Of a stretch of DNA of 13,015 bases, positions 6,817 through 12,913 are shown in pieces. The position numbers and the translations under genes were made by a program. Every line of letters starts with the position of its first letter. Position 1 is the first letter of the stretch. The stretch is taken from NCBI GenBank assembly GCA_003556925.1, contig PWQC01000026.1, positions 1 to 13,015 on the forward strand, read 5' to 3'. Source of the stretch: Candidatus Nealsoniibacteriota bacterium. GTDB taxonomy: Bacteria > Patescibacteriota > Minisyncoccia > Minisyncoccales > GWA2-38-27. The notes under the pieces were generated by a model. It had not been told where the DNA came from. It was given only the letters and a program-made list of their open reading frames with translations, and searched no databases.

Positions 6817-7002
6817 TTACCAAGATGATTTTTTTATTCCCGGTATCTCTCCTTCATTGGCCATCTCTCTAAAGCAGATTCGGCAAAGATTAAATTCCCG
6901 GATATACCCTCGTTTTCGACCACATTTAAAACACCTATTCACTATCCTGGTGCTGAATTTCGGTTTCTTTTTTGATTTTGCTATCTGTGATTTTTTAGCC
7001 AT
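6817..7002 (-). CDS. rpsN: Small ribosomal subunit protein uS14, zinc-binding type
   Basis: 30S head protein of the zinc-containing (C+) class, 61 residues as expected. The four ligands are C24-x2-C27 and C40-x2-C43, in [24 protein letters not shown], followed by the conserved end [11 protein letters not shown]. The basic N-terminus ([14 protein letters not shown]) is typical. Presence of all four cysteines implies zinc dependence. It overlaps rplE by 8 nt and precedes rpsH by 4 nt. Some databases name this form rpsZ. Confidence 0.97.
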   Translation of the reverse strand: MAKKSQIAKSKKKPKFSTRIVNRCFKCGRKRGYIREFNLCRICFREMANEGEIPGIKKSSW

Positions 7003-7561
7003 TTTGTTTAATTGGAAACTCCATTAATTTTAATAATTCTTGAGCTTGTTCTTTCTTTTCCGCTTTTATCTGAATAGTTACTTCGAACCCAAAGATAAAA
7101 TCCTCAACTGATATCTCTGGAAATATAATATGCTCTTTAATCGGAAAAGTTAGGTTCCCGTTCTGATCAAAAGCTTTTTCAGAAATTCCCTGAAAATCTC
7201 TCGACCTCGGCAAGGCAATATGAATTACCCTCTCTAAGAAATCATACATTTTTTTTCCTCTTAAGACAACCTTTACCCCGATCGGCATTCCTTCTCTAAG
7301 TTTAAATCCTGCGATTGATTTCTTTGCTTTAGTCAAAACTGGTTTCTGTCCACAGATTAAAGCCAAGTCATTTAAAAAAACTTTCTGTATCTTTTCTATC
7401 TCTTTGTTTGTCTTTCCAATAGTCATTTTTCCTATCCCGGTATTAACTACTATTTTTTCAATTTTAGGAACAGCCATCTTGTTCCCGATATCTTTGGCCA
7501 TTTTAGGGACAATCTCTTTATTGTATTTTTCTTTTAAATTGGTTGCTTGCATTTTTGGCAT
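6995..7561 (-). CDS. rplE: Large ribosomal subunit protein uL5
   Basis: 5S rRNA-binding protein that bridges the central protuberance to the 30S head. The 188 residues contain [13 protein letters not shown] (8-20), [14 protein letters not shown] (31-44), a [24 protein letters not shown] stretch (abridged; about 77-100), [14 protein letters not shown], and [11 protein letters not shown], all classic uL5 signatures. Met1 gives a 28-nt overlap with rplX; Met4 would cut this to 19 nt, and the sequence does not settle which is used. The end overlaps rpsN by 8 nt. Confidence 0.96.
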   Translation of the reverse strand: MPKMQATNLKEKYNKEIVPKMAKDIGNKMAVPKIEKIVVNTGIGKMTIGKTNKEIEKIQKVFLNDLALICGQKPVLTKAKKSIAGFKLREGMPIGVKVVLRGKKMYDFLERVIHIALPRSRDFQGISEKAFDQNGNLTFPIKEHIIFPEISVEDFIFGFEVTIQIKAEKKEQAQELLKLMEFPIKQNG

Positions 7562-7827
7562 ATTCTTTGTTTTTTATTACTTCCCACTCTCACCGCTTTT
7601 TGACAGCTAGGGCAGAAAAGTTTCACATTAGCCGCCGCTAAAGGAAAGGCGAATTCTATTATCTGTCCTTTTTCTCCTGATTTTTTAGGTTTTATATGCT
7701 TCTTTCTCAAATTCAAACCATCAATCACCACCTTGTTTGTTTTTGGCAGTGCTTTAACAATTTTACCCTTTCTTCCCTTGTCTTTCCCTTTTATTACTAA
7801 AACTTGATCTCCTTTTTTTATTTTCAT
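7534..7827 (-). CDS. rplX: Large ribosomal subunit protein uL24 with zinc ribbon
   Basis: Assembly-initiating 50S protein with an N-terminal KOW motif, [19 protein letters not shown] (1-19) through GKIVKALP. The C-terminal part carries C72-x2-C75 and C90-x2-C93 (FCPSC and ICQKC), a zinc-ribbon form found in many bacterial uL24 proteins and lost in others. The length of 97 is near the usual 100-105. It overlaps rplN by 4 nt, and its last codons contain the start of rplE (28-nt overlap). Confidence 0.96.
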   Translation of the reverse strand: MKIKKGDQVLVIKGKDKGRKGKIVKALPKTNKVVIDGLNLRKKHIKPKKSGEKGQIIEFAFPLAAANVKLFCPSCQKAVRVGSNKKQRICQKCKQPI

Positions 7828-8192
7828 AGTATTTCTGAGGCTAAGTTAGCTATCTTTTCAAAGCCCTTTTCTCTTACTTCTCTTGCTATTGGACCTAAAA
7901 TTCTACCACCCTTAGGGTCTTTTTTGTTATCTAAAATAACAACAGCATTGTCGTCAAATCTGATATAAGAGCCGTCTTTCCTGGAATAAGCCCTCCTCTG
8001 TCTCACGATAACCGCTTTAACCACGTCGTGCTTTTTAACTGGCTTTCGGGGCTCTGCTTTTTTAACAGCTCCTACGATAATATCGCCTAATTGGGCGTAT
8101 CTTCTTTTGCTTCCTCCCAGAACCTTAATGCATTGGATAGTCTTCGCTCCTGAATTATCGGTTACTTTTAAGATGGTTTGATCTTGAATCAT
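7824..8192 (-). CDS. rplN: Large ribosomal subunit protein uL14
   Basis: 50S protein at the subunit interface that forms bridges with 16S rRNA. The 122 residues are the exact family length. [17 protein letters not shown] (1-17), [17 protein letters not shown] (21-37), [20 protein letters not shown] (61-80) and [17 protein letters not shown] (91-109, abridged) match the family closely. It overlaps rpsQ and rplX by 4 nt each, the start and stop sharing ATGA-type junctions. Confidence 0.98.
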   Translation of the reverse strand: MIQDQTILKVTDNSGAKTIQCIKVLGGSKRRYAQLGDIIVGAVKKAEPRKPVKKHDVVKAVIVRQRRAYSRKDGSYIRFDDNAVVILDNKKDPKGGRILGPIAREVREKGFEKIANLASEIL

Positions 8193-8419
8193 ATTTTTTC
8201 AACGACAATAAATTTTTTATCTTTACTAATAGGCGAACACTCTTCAATGACTACCCTATCGCCTGTCTGGTATTTTTCATTGGCATGAGCCTTATACCTT
8301 TTGTCAACTCTAAACTTTTTCCTGTATTTAGGATGCTCTTTGGTTCTTTCAACCTTAACTACCACGGTCTTTTCCATTTTGTTTGAAACAATTGTTCCTG
8401 TTAATCTTCTTTTTGGCAT
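8189..8419 (-). CDS. rpsQ: Small ribosomal subunit protein uS17
   Basis: 16S rRNA-binding protein of the OB fold. The 76 residues start [20 protein letters not shown] (1-20), then [11 protein letters not shown] (24-34), [22 protein letters not shown] (abridged; about 41-61) and the end [13 protein letters not shown]. The length is a little under the usual 80-85. The start lies 19 nt inside rpmC; the conserved MPKR and GTIVS opening supports this start. It overlaps rplN by 4 nt. Confidence 0.97.
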   Translation of the reverse strand: MPKRRLTGTIVSNKMEKTVVVKVERTKEHPKYRKKFRVDKRYKAHANEKYQTGDRVVIEECSPISKDKKFIVVEKI

Positions 8420-8589
8420 AATAGTGTTAATATCTTGGCGATAATTCTTTTATTTTTTTGTATCTCTTTGGGGTTTTTAACCTTACCCCGAGCCAATTCA
8501 AATCTAAGGCTTCTTACCTTTTTTCTGCTTTCTTCTAACATCTTTTTTAATTCTCCTTCTTTCTTGTTTTTTAATTCTGAAAATTTCAT
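8401..8589 (-). CDS. rpmC: Large ribosomal subunit protein uL29
   Basis: Small helical-hairpin 50S protein near the polypeptide exit, part of the docking area for nascent-chain factors. It has 62 residues: MKFSELKNKKEGELKKML (1-18), SLRFELARGKVKNPKEI (27-43) and [13 protein letters not shown] (45-57). These agree with the family's LRFQLATGQLxNPxRIRxVRRxIARIxT pattern. It overlaps rplP by 4 nt and rpsQ by 19 nt. Confidence 0.96.
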   Translation of the reverse strand: MKFSELKNKKEGELKKMLEESRKKVRSLRFELARGKVKNPKEIQKNKRIIAKILTLLCQKED

Positions 8590-8996
8590 CTTTTTATAAA
8601 TTTTGTCTTTACTGAAAGCTTATCGCTAGCCCTAGATAAGGCCTCTTTGGCCATCTCTTCTTTTATTCCTTCAATTTCAAAAATAATTCTACCGGGTCTA
8701 ATGGGGAAAACATAATGATCAACCGTTCCTTTTCCACCGCCCATAGGCACTTCGGTCCCTTTCAGTGTTATCGGTTTAGCTGGGAAAATCCTGATCCAAA
8801 GTCTTCCTCCTTTTTTAAAATATCTAATAATAGCTCTTCTAGCCGCTTCAATCTGCCTGGAAGAAATTCTCTTTGCTTCTAAAGATTTAATACCAAAACT
8901 GCCAAAAGAAAGCTCTGTTGCTCTGCTCTCTGGGTTTCTCTGTTCTCTTTTTCTTGATTTTCTGTGTTTAACTTTTTTAGGTATTAAGATCGCCAT
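8586..8996 (-). CDS. rplP: Large ribosomal subunit protein uL16
   Basis: 50S protein next to the A-site tRNA elbow and central protuberance. The 136 residues give the normal length. SFGSFGIKSLEAKRISSRQ (30-48), IEAARRAIIRYFKKGGRLWI (49-68), FPAKPITLKGTEVPMGGGKG (71-90) and PGRIIFEIEG (101-110) define the family. In E. coli the loop reads VRMGKGKG with Arg81, the residue hydroxylated by RoxA/YcfD; here the aligned residue is P84. The gene starts 1 nt after rpsC and overlaps rpmC by 4 nt. Confidence 0.98.
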   Translation of the reverse strand: MAILIPKKVKHRKSRKREQRNPESRATELSFGSFGIKSLEAKRISSRQIEAARRAIIRYFKKGGRLWIRIFPAKPITLKGTEVPMGGGKGTVDHYVFPIRPGRIIFEIEGIKEEMAKEALSRASDKLSVKTKFIKR

Positions 8997-8997
8997 A

Positions 8998-9663
8998 TTA
9001 TTTAAATTTTTCTCCTTTATAAAGCCATACCTTGACCCCGATCACCCCATAAGTCGTTAAAGCAACTACTTTAGCATAGTCGATATCAGCCCTAATCGTC
9101 TGTCTAGGTAGTCTACCTTTTTGTAGCCACTCCCGACGAGCCATCTCTCTCCCGTCTAGTCTCCCAGAAACTTCAACTCTTACCCCCTCTACTTCTTTAT
9201 TAAGGAAGGTTTTATTCAAGGATTGCTTCAAGGTTCTCCTAAAGCTCATTCTTTTCTCTAATTGAAAGGCTACCCATTGGGCCGTCAAAGAGGCTGAAGT
9301 CCAAGGGTTTCTTACTTCTTTTACTTCTATCCTCAACTCTCTCTTATCCTCTGCTTTAATTCCCGCTTCACGAGCTATTTTTTCTAATATCTTTTGAATG
9401 TCTTTTTTAATAATCTCTATTCCTTCCCCTCCTCGACCAACAACAATACCCGGCCTGGAAGTAAAAATAATAATGGTTGTCTTGTTCAAAGACCTCTCAA
9501 TTTCTATCTTTTCTATTCCTACTTTTTTTAATTTTTCTTTTAAGAAAGAACGTATCTTAAAATCTTCCTCTAAAAAGAGAGCCGGATTTCTATGGTACCA
9601 TCTTGATTTCCAATCTTCTAATTTTCTGGTTCTATATATTTTTGGGTGAACTTTGTGAGCCAT
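8998..9663 (-). CDS. rpsC: Small ribosomal subunit protein uS3
   Basis: 30S head protein at the mRNA entry channel. The 221 residues contain the N-terminal MAHKVHP and DWKSRWYH (17-24), a type II KH domain with the GxxG loop in IVVGRGGEGIE (73-83), and the C-terminal signature VRVEVSGRLDGREMARREW (161-179) with LPRQTIRADIDYA (185-197). Its length matches short bacterial forms without a C-terminal tail. It lies 4 nt after rplV and 1 nt before rplP; the order rplV-rpsC-rplP is universal. Confidence 0.98.
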   Translation of the reverse strand: MAHKVHPKIYRTRKLEDWKSRWYHRNPALFLEEDFKIRSFLKEKLKKVGIEKIEIERSLNKTTIIIFTSRPGIVVGRGGEGIEIIKKDIQKILEKIAREAGIKAEDKRELRIEVKEVRNPWTSASLTAQWVAFQLEKRMSFRRTLKQSLNKTFLNKEVEGVRVEVSGRLDGREMARREWLQKGRLPRQTIRADIDYAKVVALTTYGVIGVKVWLYKGEKFK

Positions 9664-9667
9664 ATCT

Positions 9668-10150
9668 TTAAGAAGTTTTTCTTTGGAAAAATCTTCTTTT
9701 AATTTCCGCTTTTTTTGGTTTTTTTTCTTCTTTTACTATTTCGGGTCTTGCCTCCTTGCTTTTTTCTCTTTTAATCTCTTTTTTATTCTCTTTCTTAGTC
9801 TCTACTCTCTTGTTCTTTTCAATCTCTTCTAAAAAAATAGTAATGTGAGAAGTTTTTTTCTGAATCTGATAAGCCTGTCCTCTTGCTCTTGGCCTCCATC
9901 TTTTATATTTAGGCCCTTCATCAACTAAAATTTCTGAGATATAAAGGTTGCTTGAATCCGCCTGAAAATTATTTTGAGCATCAGCAACGGCCAAATTTAA
10001 AAGCTTTAATAAAGGATCAGCTCCTCTTTTAAGAGTAAAGGACAATATATCCTTTGCCTCCTCCGTCTGCTTTCCTCTCATCAAATCAGCGACCAGTCTT
10101 ACTTTTCTGGGGGCGATTCTCAAATATCTTAATTGAACTGAATTTAACAT
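9668..10150 (-). CDS. rplV: Large ribosomal subunit protein uL22 with a long charged C-terminal tail
   Basis: 50S protein whose extended loop lines the nascent-peptide tunnel. The core (1-108) is standard: YLRIAPRKVRLVADLMRGK (9-27), LLNLAVADAQNN (50-61), and ISEILVDEGPKYKRWRPRARGQAYQIQKKTSHITI (abridged; about 71-105), the last part forming the tunnel loop. A tail of about 50 residues (109-160), almost all Lys, Glu and Arg, follows, so the protein has 160 residues against about 110 in E. coli. The tail is low-complexity and probably disordered or helical on the ribosome surface. It lies 3 nt after rpsS and 4 nt before rpsC. Confidence 0.97.
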   Translation of the reverse strand: MLNSVQLRYLRIAPRKVRLVADLMRGKQTEEAKDILSFTLKRGADPLLKLLNLAVADAQNNFQADSSNLYISEILVDEGPKYKRWRPRARGQAYQIQKKTSHITIFLEEIEKNKRVETKKENKKEIKREKSKEARPEIVKEEKKPKKAEIKRRFFQRKTS

Positions 10151-10153
10151 ATC

Positions 10154-10435
10154 TTATTTTTTCTCTTGTTCTCTTTGCATCTTTCCTCCATGTCTGACGA
10201 ATTTCTTGGTTGAAGCAAATTCTCCCAACTTATGACCTATCATATCTTCAACGATATATACGGGAATGTGCTCCTTACCGTTATGAACGCCAAAAGTATA
10301 GCCGACCATCTCGGGAGAGATAATGCATGCTCTCGACCATGTTTTTATAACAGTTTTATCTCCTGATTTCAAATCTTTAATTTTCTTTAAAACCCTTTTA
10401 TCGATATATGGGCCTTTTTTTATTGATCTTGTCAT
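10154..10435 (-). CDS. rpsS: Small ribosomal subunit protein uS19
   Basis: 30S head protein that partners with uS13 near the A site. The 93 residues show [10 protein letters not shown] (3-12), [20 protein letters not shown] (30-49) and [23 protein letters not shown] (abridged; about 51-73), ending [18 protein letters not shown]. Length and motifs are standard. The start overlaps the rplB stop by 4 nt (ATGA), and rplV begins 3 nt after its own stop. Confidence 0.98.
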   Translation of the reverse strand: MTRSIKKGPYIDKRVLKKIKDLKSGDKTVIKTWSRACIISPEMVGYTFGVHNGKEHIPVYIVEDMIGHKLGEFASTKKFVRHGGKMQREQEKK

Positions 10436-11199
10436 TTTCTTCTTTTAATTATATATTTATCAGTCGTCTTTTTTCTTCTGGTTTTTTTCCCCAAGGCGTG
10501 CTTTCCCCAAGGAGTTTTAGGATATTTCATTCCGATAGGAGCCCTGTCTTCTCCTCCTCCATGAGGATGATCAACCGGATTCATGGCTGACCCCCTTACT
10601 GAAGGTCTTATTCCTCTATGTCTAGAGTCTCCTGCTTTTTTTAATTTTTGATATCTTTTTTCAGGATTAGAAACAGAACCGATATTAACAAAACACTCTT
10701 GAAGAATTTTTCTTGTCTCTTTGGAGGGCATCTGTAAGATAGCATACTTTCCTTCTTGTCCTAAAACCTTAGCGCTGGTTCCAGCCGATCTTATTATCTT
10801 TCCGCCTCTTCCCGGTTGTAATTCAACATTATAAATATCAGTACCGGTGGGAATATACTTAACTTTCATCCGATTTCCTACTTTTATCTCTCCTTTTTCA
10901 GAAAAAGACACCTCGTCTCCCTCTTTAATATTATAAGGAGCCAACTGATAGCTCTTTTTCCCTTCCCTATCTTCTAGAAGCATAATAAAAGCAGTCCGAT
11001 AAGGATCGTATTCAAACGCGATTACCTTGGCAGGGTAACTTATCATATTTCCTTTAAAATCAATTATCCGGTAAAGCTTTTTAGCGCCCCCTCCTTTGTG
11101 TCTAACGGTAATCCTGCCTTTATTATTTCTGCCTGCTTTTTTATTTAAACTTTTAACAAGCTTTTTTTCCGGTCTTTTTTTTGTTAATAATTGCTTCAT
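10432..11199 (-). CDS. rplB: Large ribosomal subunit protein uL2, N-terminally shortened
   Basis: Essential 50S protein near the peptidyl transferase centre and needed for subunit joining. The 255 residues include RRPEK-like opening [20 protein letters not shown] (7-26), [21 protein letters not shown] (28-48), and the conserved [19 protein letters not shown] segment that holds the histidine equivalent to E. coli His229. The usual first ~15-20 residues (KxxKPTSPGRR region) are missing. This is not a start-choice error: an in-frame TAA lies 11 codons upstream with no ATG, GTG or TTG between. It overlaps rplW and rpsS by 4 nt each. Confidence 0.97.
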   Translation of the reverse strand: MKQLLTKKRPEKKLVKSLNKKAGRNNKGRITVRHKGGGAKKLYRIIDFKGNMISYPAKVIAFEYDPYRTAFIMLLEDREGKKSYQLAPYNIKEGDEVSFSEKGEIKVGNRMKVKYIPTGTDIYNVELQPGRGGKIIRSAGTSAKVLGQEGKYAILQMPSKETRKILQECFVNIGSVSNPEKRYQKLKKAGDSRHRGIRPSVRGSAMNPVDHPHGGGEDRAPIGMKYPKTPWGKHALGKKTRRKKTTDKYIIKRRK

Positions 11200-11468
11200 G
11201 TTGCTAAAGATTCTATTGTTTGTCCTTTTTTAATCTCTACTATCGCCTTTTTATGCCCCCTTTTCCATCCTTCTTTTCTGCCCACTCTTATCTTTTTACC
11301 GGGAATATTAACGATTCTTACACTTAAAACGTCAACTTTATACATATCTTCTATCTCTTTCTTGACTTCTGATTTGTTTGCTTTTGGAAGTATCTTAAAA
11401 ACATACTTATTACTTTCTAATAAATCGGTACTTTTTTCAGTTACATGCATGCTGATAACATTAAACAT
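11196..11468 (-). CDS. rplW: Large ribosomal subunit protein uL23
   Basis: 50S protein at the tunnel exit that docks trigger factor and SRP. The 90 residues contain HVTEKSTDLLESNKYVFKI (8-26), ANKSEVKKEIEDMYKVDVLS (30-49) and RIVNIPGKKIRVGRKEGWKR (51-70), matching the family VTEKS...KYVF and KxEIKxAVExLFxVKVxxVNT patterns. Met1 is preferred because the following residues align with the family's strand before VTEKS, although Met7 is possible. It overlaps rplD by 8 nt and rplB by 4 nt. Confidence 0.96.
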   Translation of the reverse strand: MFNVISMHVTEKSTDLLESNKYVFKILPKANKSEVKKEIEDMYKVDVLSVRIVNIPGKKIRVGRKEGWKRGHKKAIVEIKKGQTIESLAT

Positions 11469-12030
11469 AAAATAATTTTTCGATTACTTTTATCGCCTCT
11501 TTTTCCATTAAGATAAATCTATACTGCAAAAGAGTTAAAGCGTTAAGATTTCTTGCCTCAATAACACCCACTTCTGGAATATTTCTGGCTGCTTTAACCA
11601 CGCTATCATCATAATCCGCCAAGACGATCAAAACAGATTTTTCTTTCAAAGAGTTTTTTTCTAAAAAAGACACCATCTCTTTGGTTTTTTCAACCTTTAT
11701 CTTTTCACTAAAAACAATTAAATCTTCCTCTTTTTTGGCAGATAAAACCATTAATAAGGCCTTTCTTTTGACCTTCAAAGGAACACTCTTTTTAAAATTC
11801 TTCTCCGTTCTCGGTCCAAAGGTAACTCCTCCCCCTTTCCAAATAGGAGAACGGCTGGATCCGTGTCTGGCTCTTCCTGTTCCTTTTTGTCTCCAAGGCT
11901 TTCTTCCTCCTCCTCTAACCTCTTTTCTGTCTTTAGTATGAGCAGTCTGCTGTCTTGATGAAGAAAGCTGAACAGAGACAACCTGAGAAATTAAATCAGG
12001 ATTAGGTTTTACTTCAAATATCTTTTCCAT
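11461..12030 (-). CDS. rplD: Large ribosomal subunit protein uL4, N-terminally shortened
   Basis: 50S protein whose loop reaches the nascent-peptide tunnel; in E. coli it also represses the S10 operon. The 189 residues show NPDLISQVVSVQLSSSRQQT (10-29), the tunnel-loop signature RGGGRKPWRQKGTGRARHGS (39-58), PIWKGGGVTFGPR (62-74) and a Rossmann-like C-terminal domain with VLIVLADYDD and EVGVIEARNLNALTLLQY. The usual first 15-20 residues (the opening strand before the E-x-F motif) are absent, and an in-frame TAA sits three codons upstream of the ATG. It overlaps rplC by 17 nt and rplW by 8 nt. Confidence 0.97.
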   Translation of the reverse strand: MEKIFEVKPNPDLISQVVSVQLSSSRQQTAHTKDRKEVRGGGRKPWRQKGTGRARHGSSRSPIWKGGGVTFGPRTEKNFKKSVPLKVKRKALLMVLSAKKEEDLIVFSEKIKVEKTKEMVSFLEKNSLKEKSVLIVLADYDDSVVKAARNIPEVGVIEARNLNALTLLQYRFILMEKEAIKVIEKLFYV

Positions 12031-12580
12031 AAATTTTTAATAATGTTCCCTTCCTTCCCGGGACAGCTCCCTTGATGGCCATAATATTATTTTCAACATC
12101 TATCTTCGCCACCTCTAAGTTAGAAACGGTTACTTTGTCGGCTCCCATTCTTCCGGGCATCTTTCTTCCCTTAATAACTCTTTGAGGGAAACGAGAACCA
12201 ACCGATCCTAAAGTTCTCATCTCATGTTTGGTCCCGTGAGAGGCTGACTTTCCTTTAAAATTCCATCTTTTCATCGCCCCGGCGAATCCCTTTCCTTTAG
12301 ACGTGCCAATAACTTTTATCTTATCTCCTGTTTGAAAAAGGTCAACTTTTAACTCGTCTCCTTGCTTTAAATCAGAAACTCCTTTAAATTCTTTAATAAA
12401 TTTATAGCTCTTCTTGTTTTTTATAAACCCTATTTGAAGAGCATCATAATCATCTTTACTTCCCTGATTTTTCACTTGCAAAACCGAACAAGGCCCCGCT
12501 TCAATAATGGTAACGGGTATTACTCTGTCTTCGTCGAAAAACTGAGTCATTCCTATTTTTTTTCCAAGTATAATTTTCAT
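12014..12580 (-). CDS. rplC: Large ribosomal subunit protein uL3
   Basis: One of the first 50S assembly proteins, with a loop reaching the peptidyl transferase centre. The 188 residues are shorter than the 209 of E. coli. IILGKKIGMTQFFDEDRVIP (3-22), TSKGKGFAGAMKRWNFKG (93-110), SASHGTKHEMRTLGSVGS (112-129) and RKMPGRMGADKVTVSNLEV (139-157) identify it. The start is the first ATG and fits the family opening. It is the first gene of the long operon, about 78 nt after a predicted transcription start and 10 nt after a strong hairpin. Confidence 0.97.
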   Translation of the reverse strand: MKIILGKKIGMTQFFDEDRVIPVTIIEAGPCSVLQVKNQGSKDDYDALQIGFIKNKKSYKFIKEFKGVSDLKQGDELKVDLFQTGDKIKVIGTSKGKGFAGAMKRWNFKGKSASHGTKHEMRTLGSVGSRFPQRVIKGRKMPGRMGADKVTVSNLEVAKIDVENNIMAIKGAVPGRKGTLLKIYGKDI

Positions 12581-12590
12581 AATCTTAACG

Positions 12591-12613
12591 AAAACCGGGC
12601 AAGGCCCGGCTTT
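12591..12613 (-). promoter_or_regulatory. Strong leader hairpin just before rplC (attenuator-like)
   Basis: On the minus strand, AAAG-CCGGGC, loop CTT, then GCCCGG-TTTT forms a stem of up to ten base pairs, one a G-U pair. Four T residues on the 3' side also make it resemble a weak intrinsic terminator. It ends 10 nt before the rplC ATG, in the space where a ribosome would load. It may act in attenuation or translational control, but no function is shown. Confidence 0.6.
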
Positions 12614-12624
12614 AAAGGCGATGC

Positions 12625-12659
12625 AAATGTTTTAATCTATTAATATCTTTCAAACATTC
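12625..12659 (-). promoter_or_regulatory. First stem-loop of the rplC leader
   Basis: AATGTTT (minus strand, 12652-12658) can pair with AAACATT (12626-12632), extendable by a G-U pair at 12659/12625. The 19-nt loop can form an inner TTAAT/ATTAA stem. The predicted transcript starts within this element. With the GC-rich hairpin downstream it makes a compact two-stem leader. Confidence 0.45.
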
Positions 12660-12664
12660 AATTG

Positions 12665-12693
12665 AGTATAATAAAAAACTCTTATTTAGTCAA
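12665..12693 (-). promoter_or_regulatory. Promoter of the rplC-map operon
   Basis: On the minus strand TTGACT (12688-12693) lies exactly 17 nt from TATACT (12665-12670), each one mismatch from consensus. Transcription should begin near 12658. It stands between the rpsJ terminator and rplC and has the expected orientation. A weaker alternative, TTGCTT-17 nt-TATTAT, lies upstream at 12715-12743. Confidence 0.75.
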
Positions 12694-12868
12694 CCTTGAA
12701 ACAATTTCTCTGCTATAATATCATAATAATGACAATAAAGCAAATCCAAAATAGCAAAACAACAAGGTTTTTTAATTTTATTAGAATCACTCTTTGAAAG
12801 CTCTTGAAATAAACCAAAAGGACTATCAACAAAAAATATTACTTTAAGCCAATAGTTTCCCAAGAAAG

Positions 12869-12893
12869 AAAAAAACCCGGAGAGATCTCCGGG
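12869..12893 (-). terminator. Intrinsic terminator after rpsJ
   Basis: On the minus strand CCCGGAG, loop ATCT, CTCCGGG gives a perfect 7-bp GC-rich stem (12876-12893) followed by seven T residues (12869-12875). It starts 20 nt after the rpsJ stop. It is a textbook Rho-independent terminator and separates rpsJ from the rplC operon. Confidence 0.9.
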
Positions 12894-12913
12894 CTTCTTC
12901 GTAAGAATTAATA

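Larger units (their letters stand above)
12581..12913 (-). other. Gene-free region between rpsJ and rplC
   Basis: This 333-nt stretch holds, in transcription order, the rpsJ terminator, a poorly understood A/T-rich segment (about 12694-12868), the rplC promoter and a two-hairpin leader. Two overlapping short frames with TTG starts are open in the middle segment: 12690-12863 (57 codons) and 12713-12829 (38 codons, hydrophobic C-terminal half). Neither has a ribosome binding site, and I do not call either as a gene. Confidence 0.6.

Noticed and set aside
11191-11475. Plus-strand 94-codon frame opposite rplW
   Set aside because: Antisense shadow of uL23, with hydrophobic low-information sequence and no promoter or start signal.
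11775-11981. Minus-strand 68-codon frame inside rplD
   Set aside because: It is an alternate frame of the uL4 tunnel-loop region, which clearly encodes uL4 in its own frame.
693-12580. UGA recoded to glycine, as in Gracilibacteria and Absconditabacteria
   Set aside because: UGA serves as the stop of map, tpiA, rplC, rplW, rplB and rplO exactly where these proteins should end, and no conserved residue requires read-through.
12696-12719. Plus-strand TTGAAA and TATAAT near the rplC promoter
   Set aside because: The spacing is only 12 nt. TGC before TATAAT could make an extended -10, but only a 22-codon frame follows on that strand, so no target is apparent.
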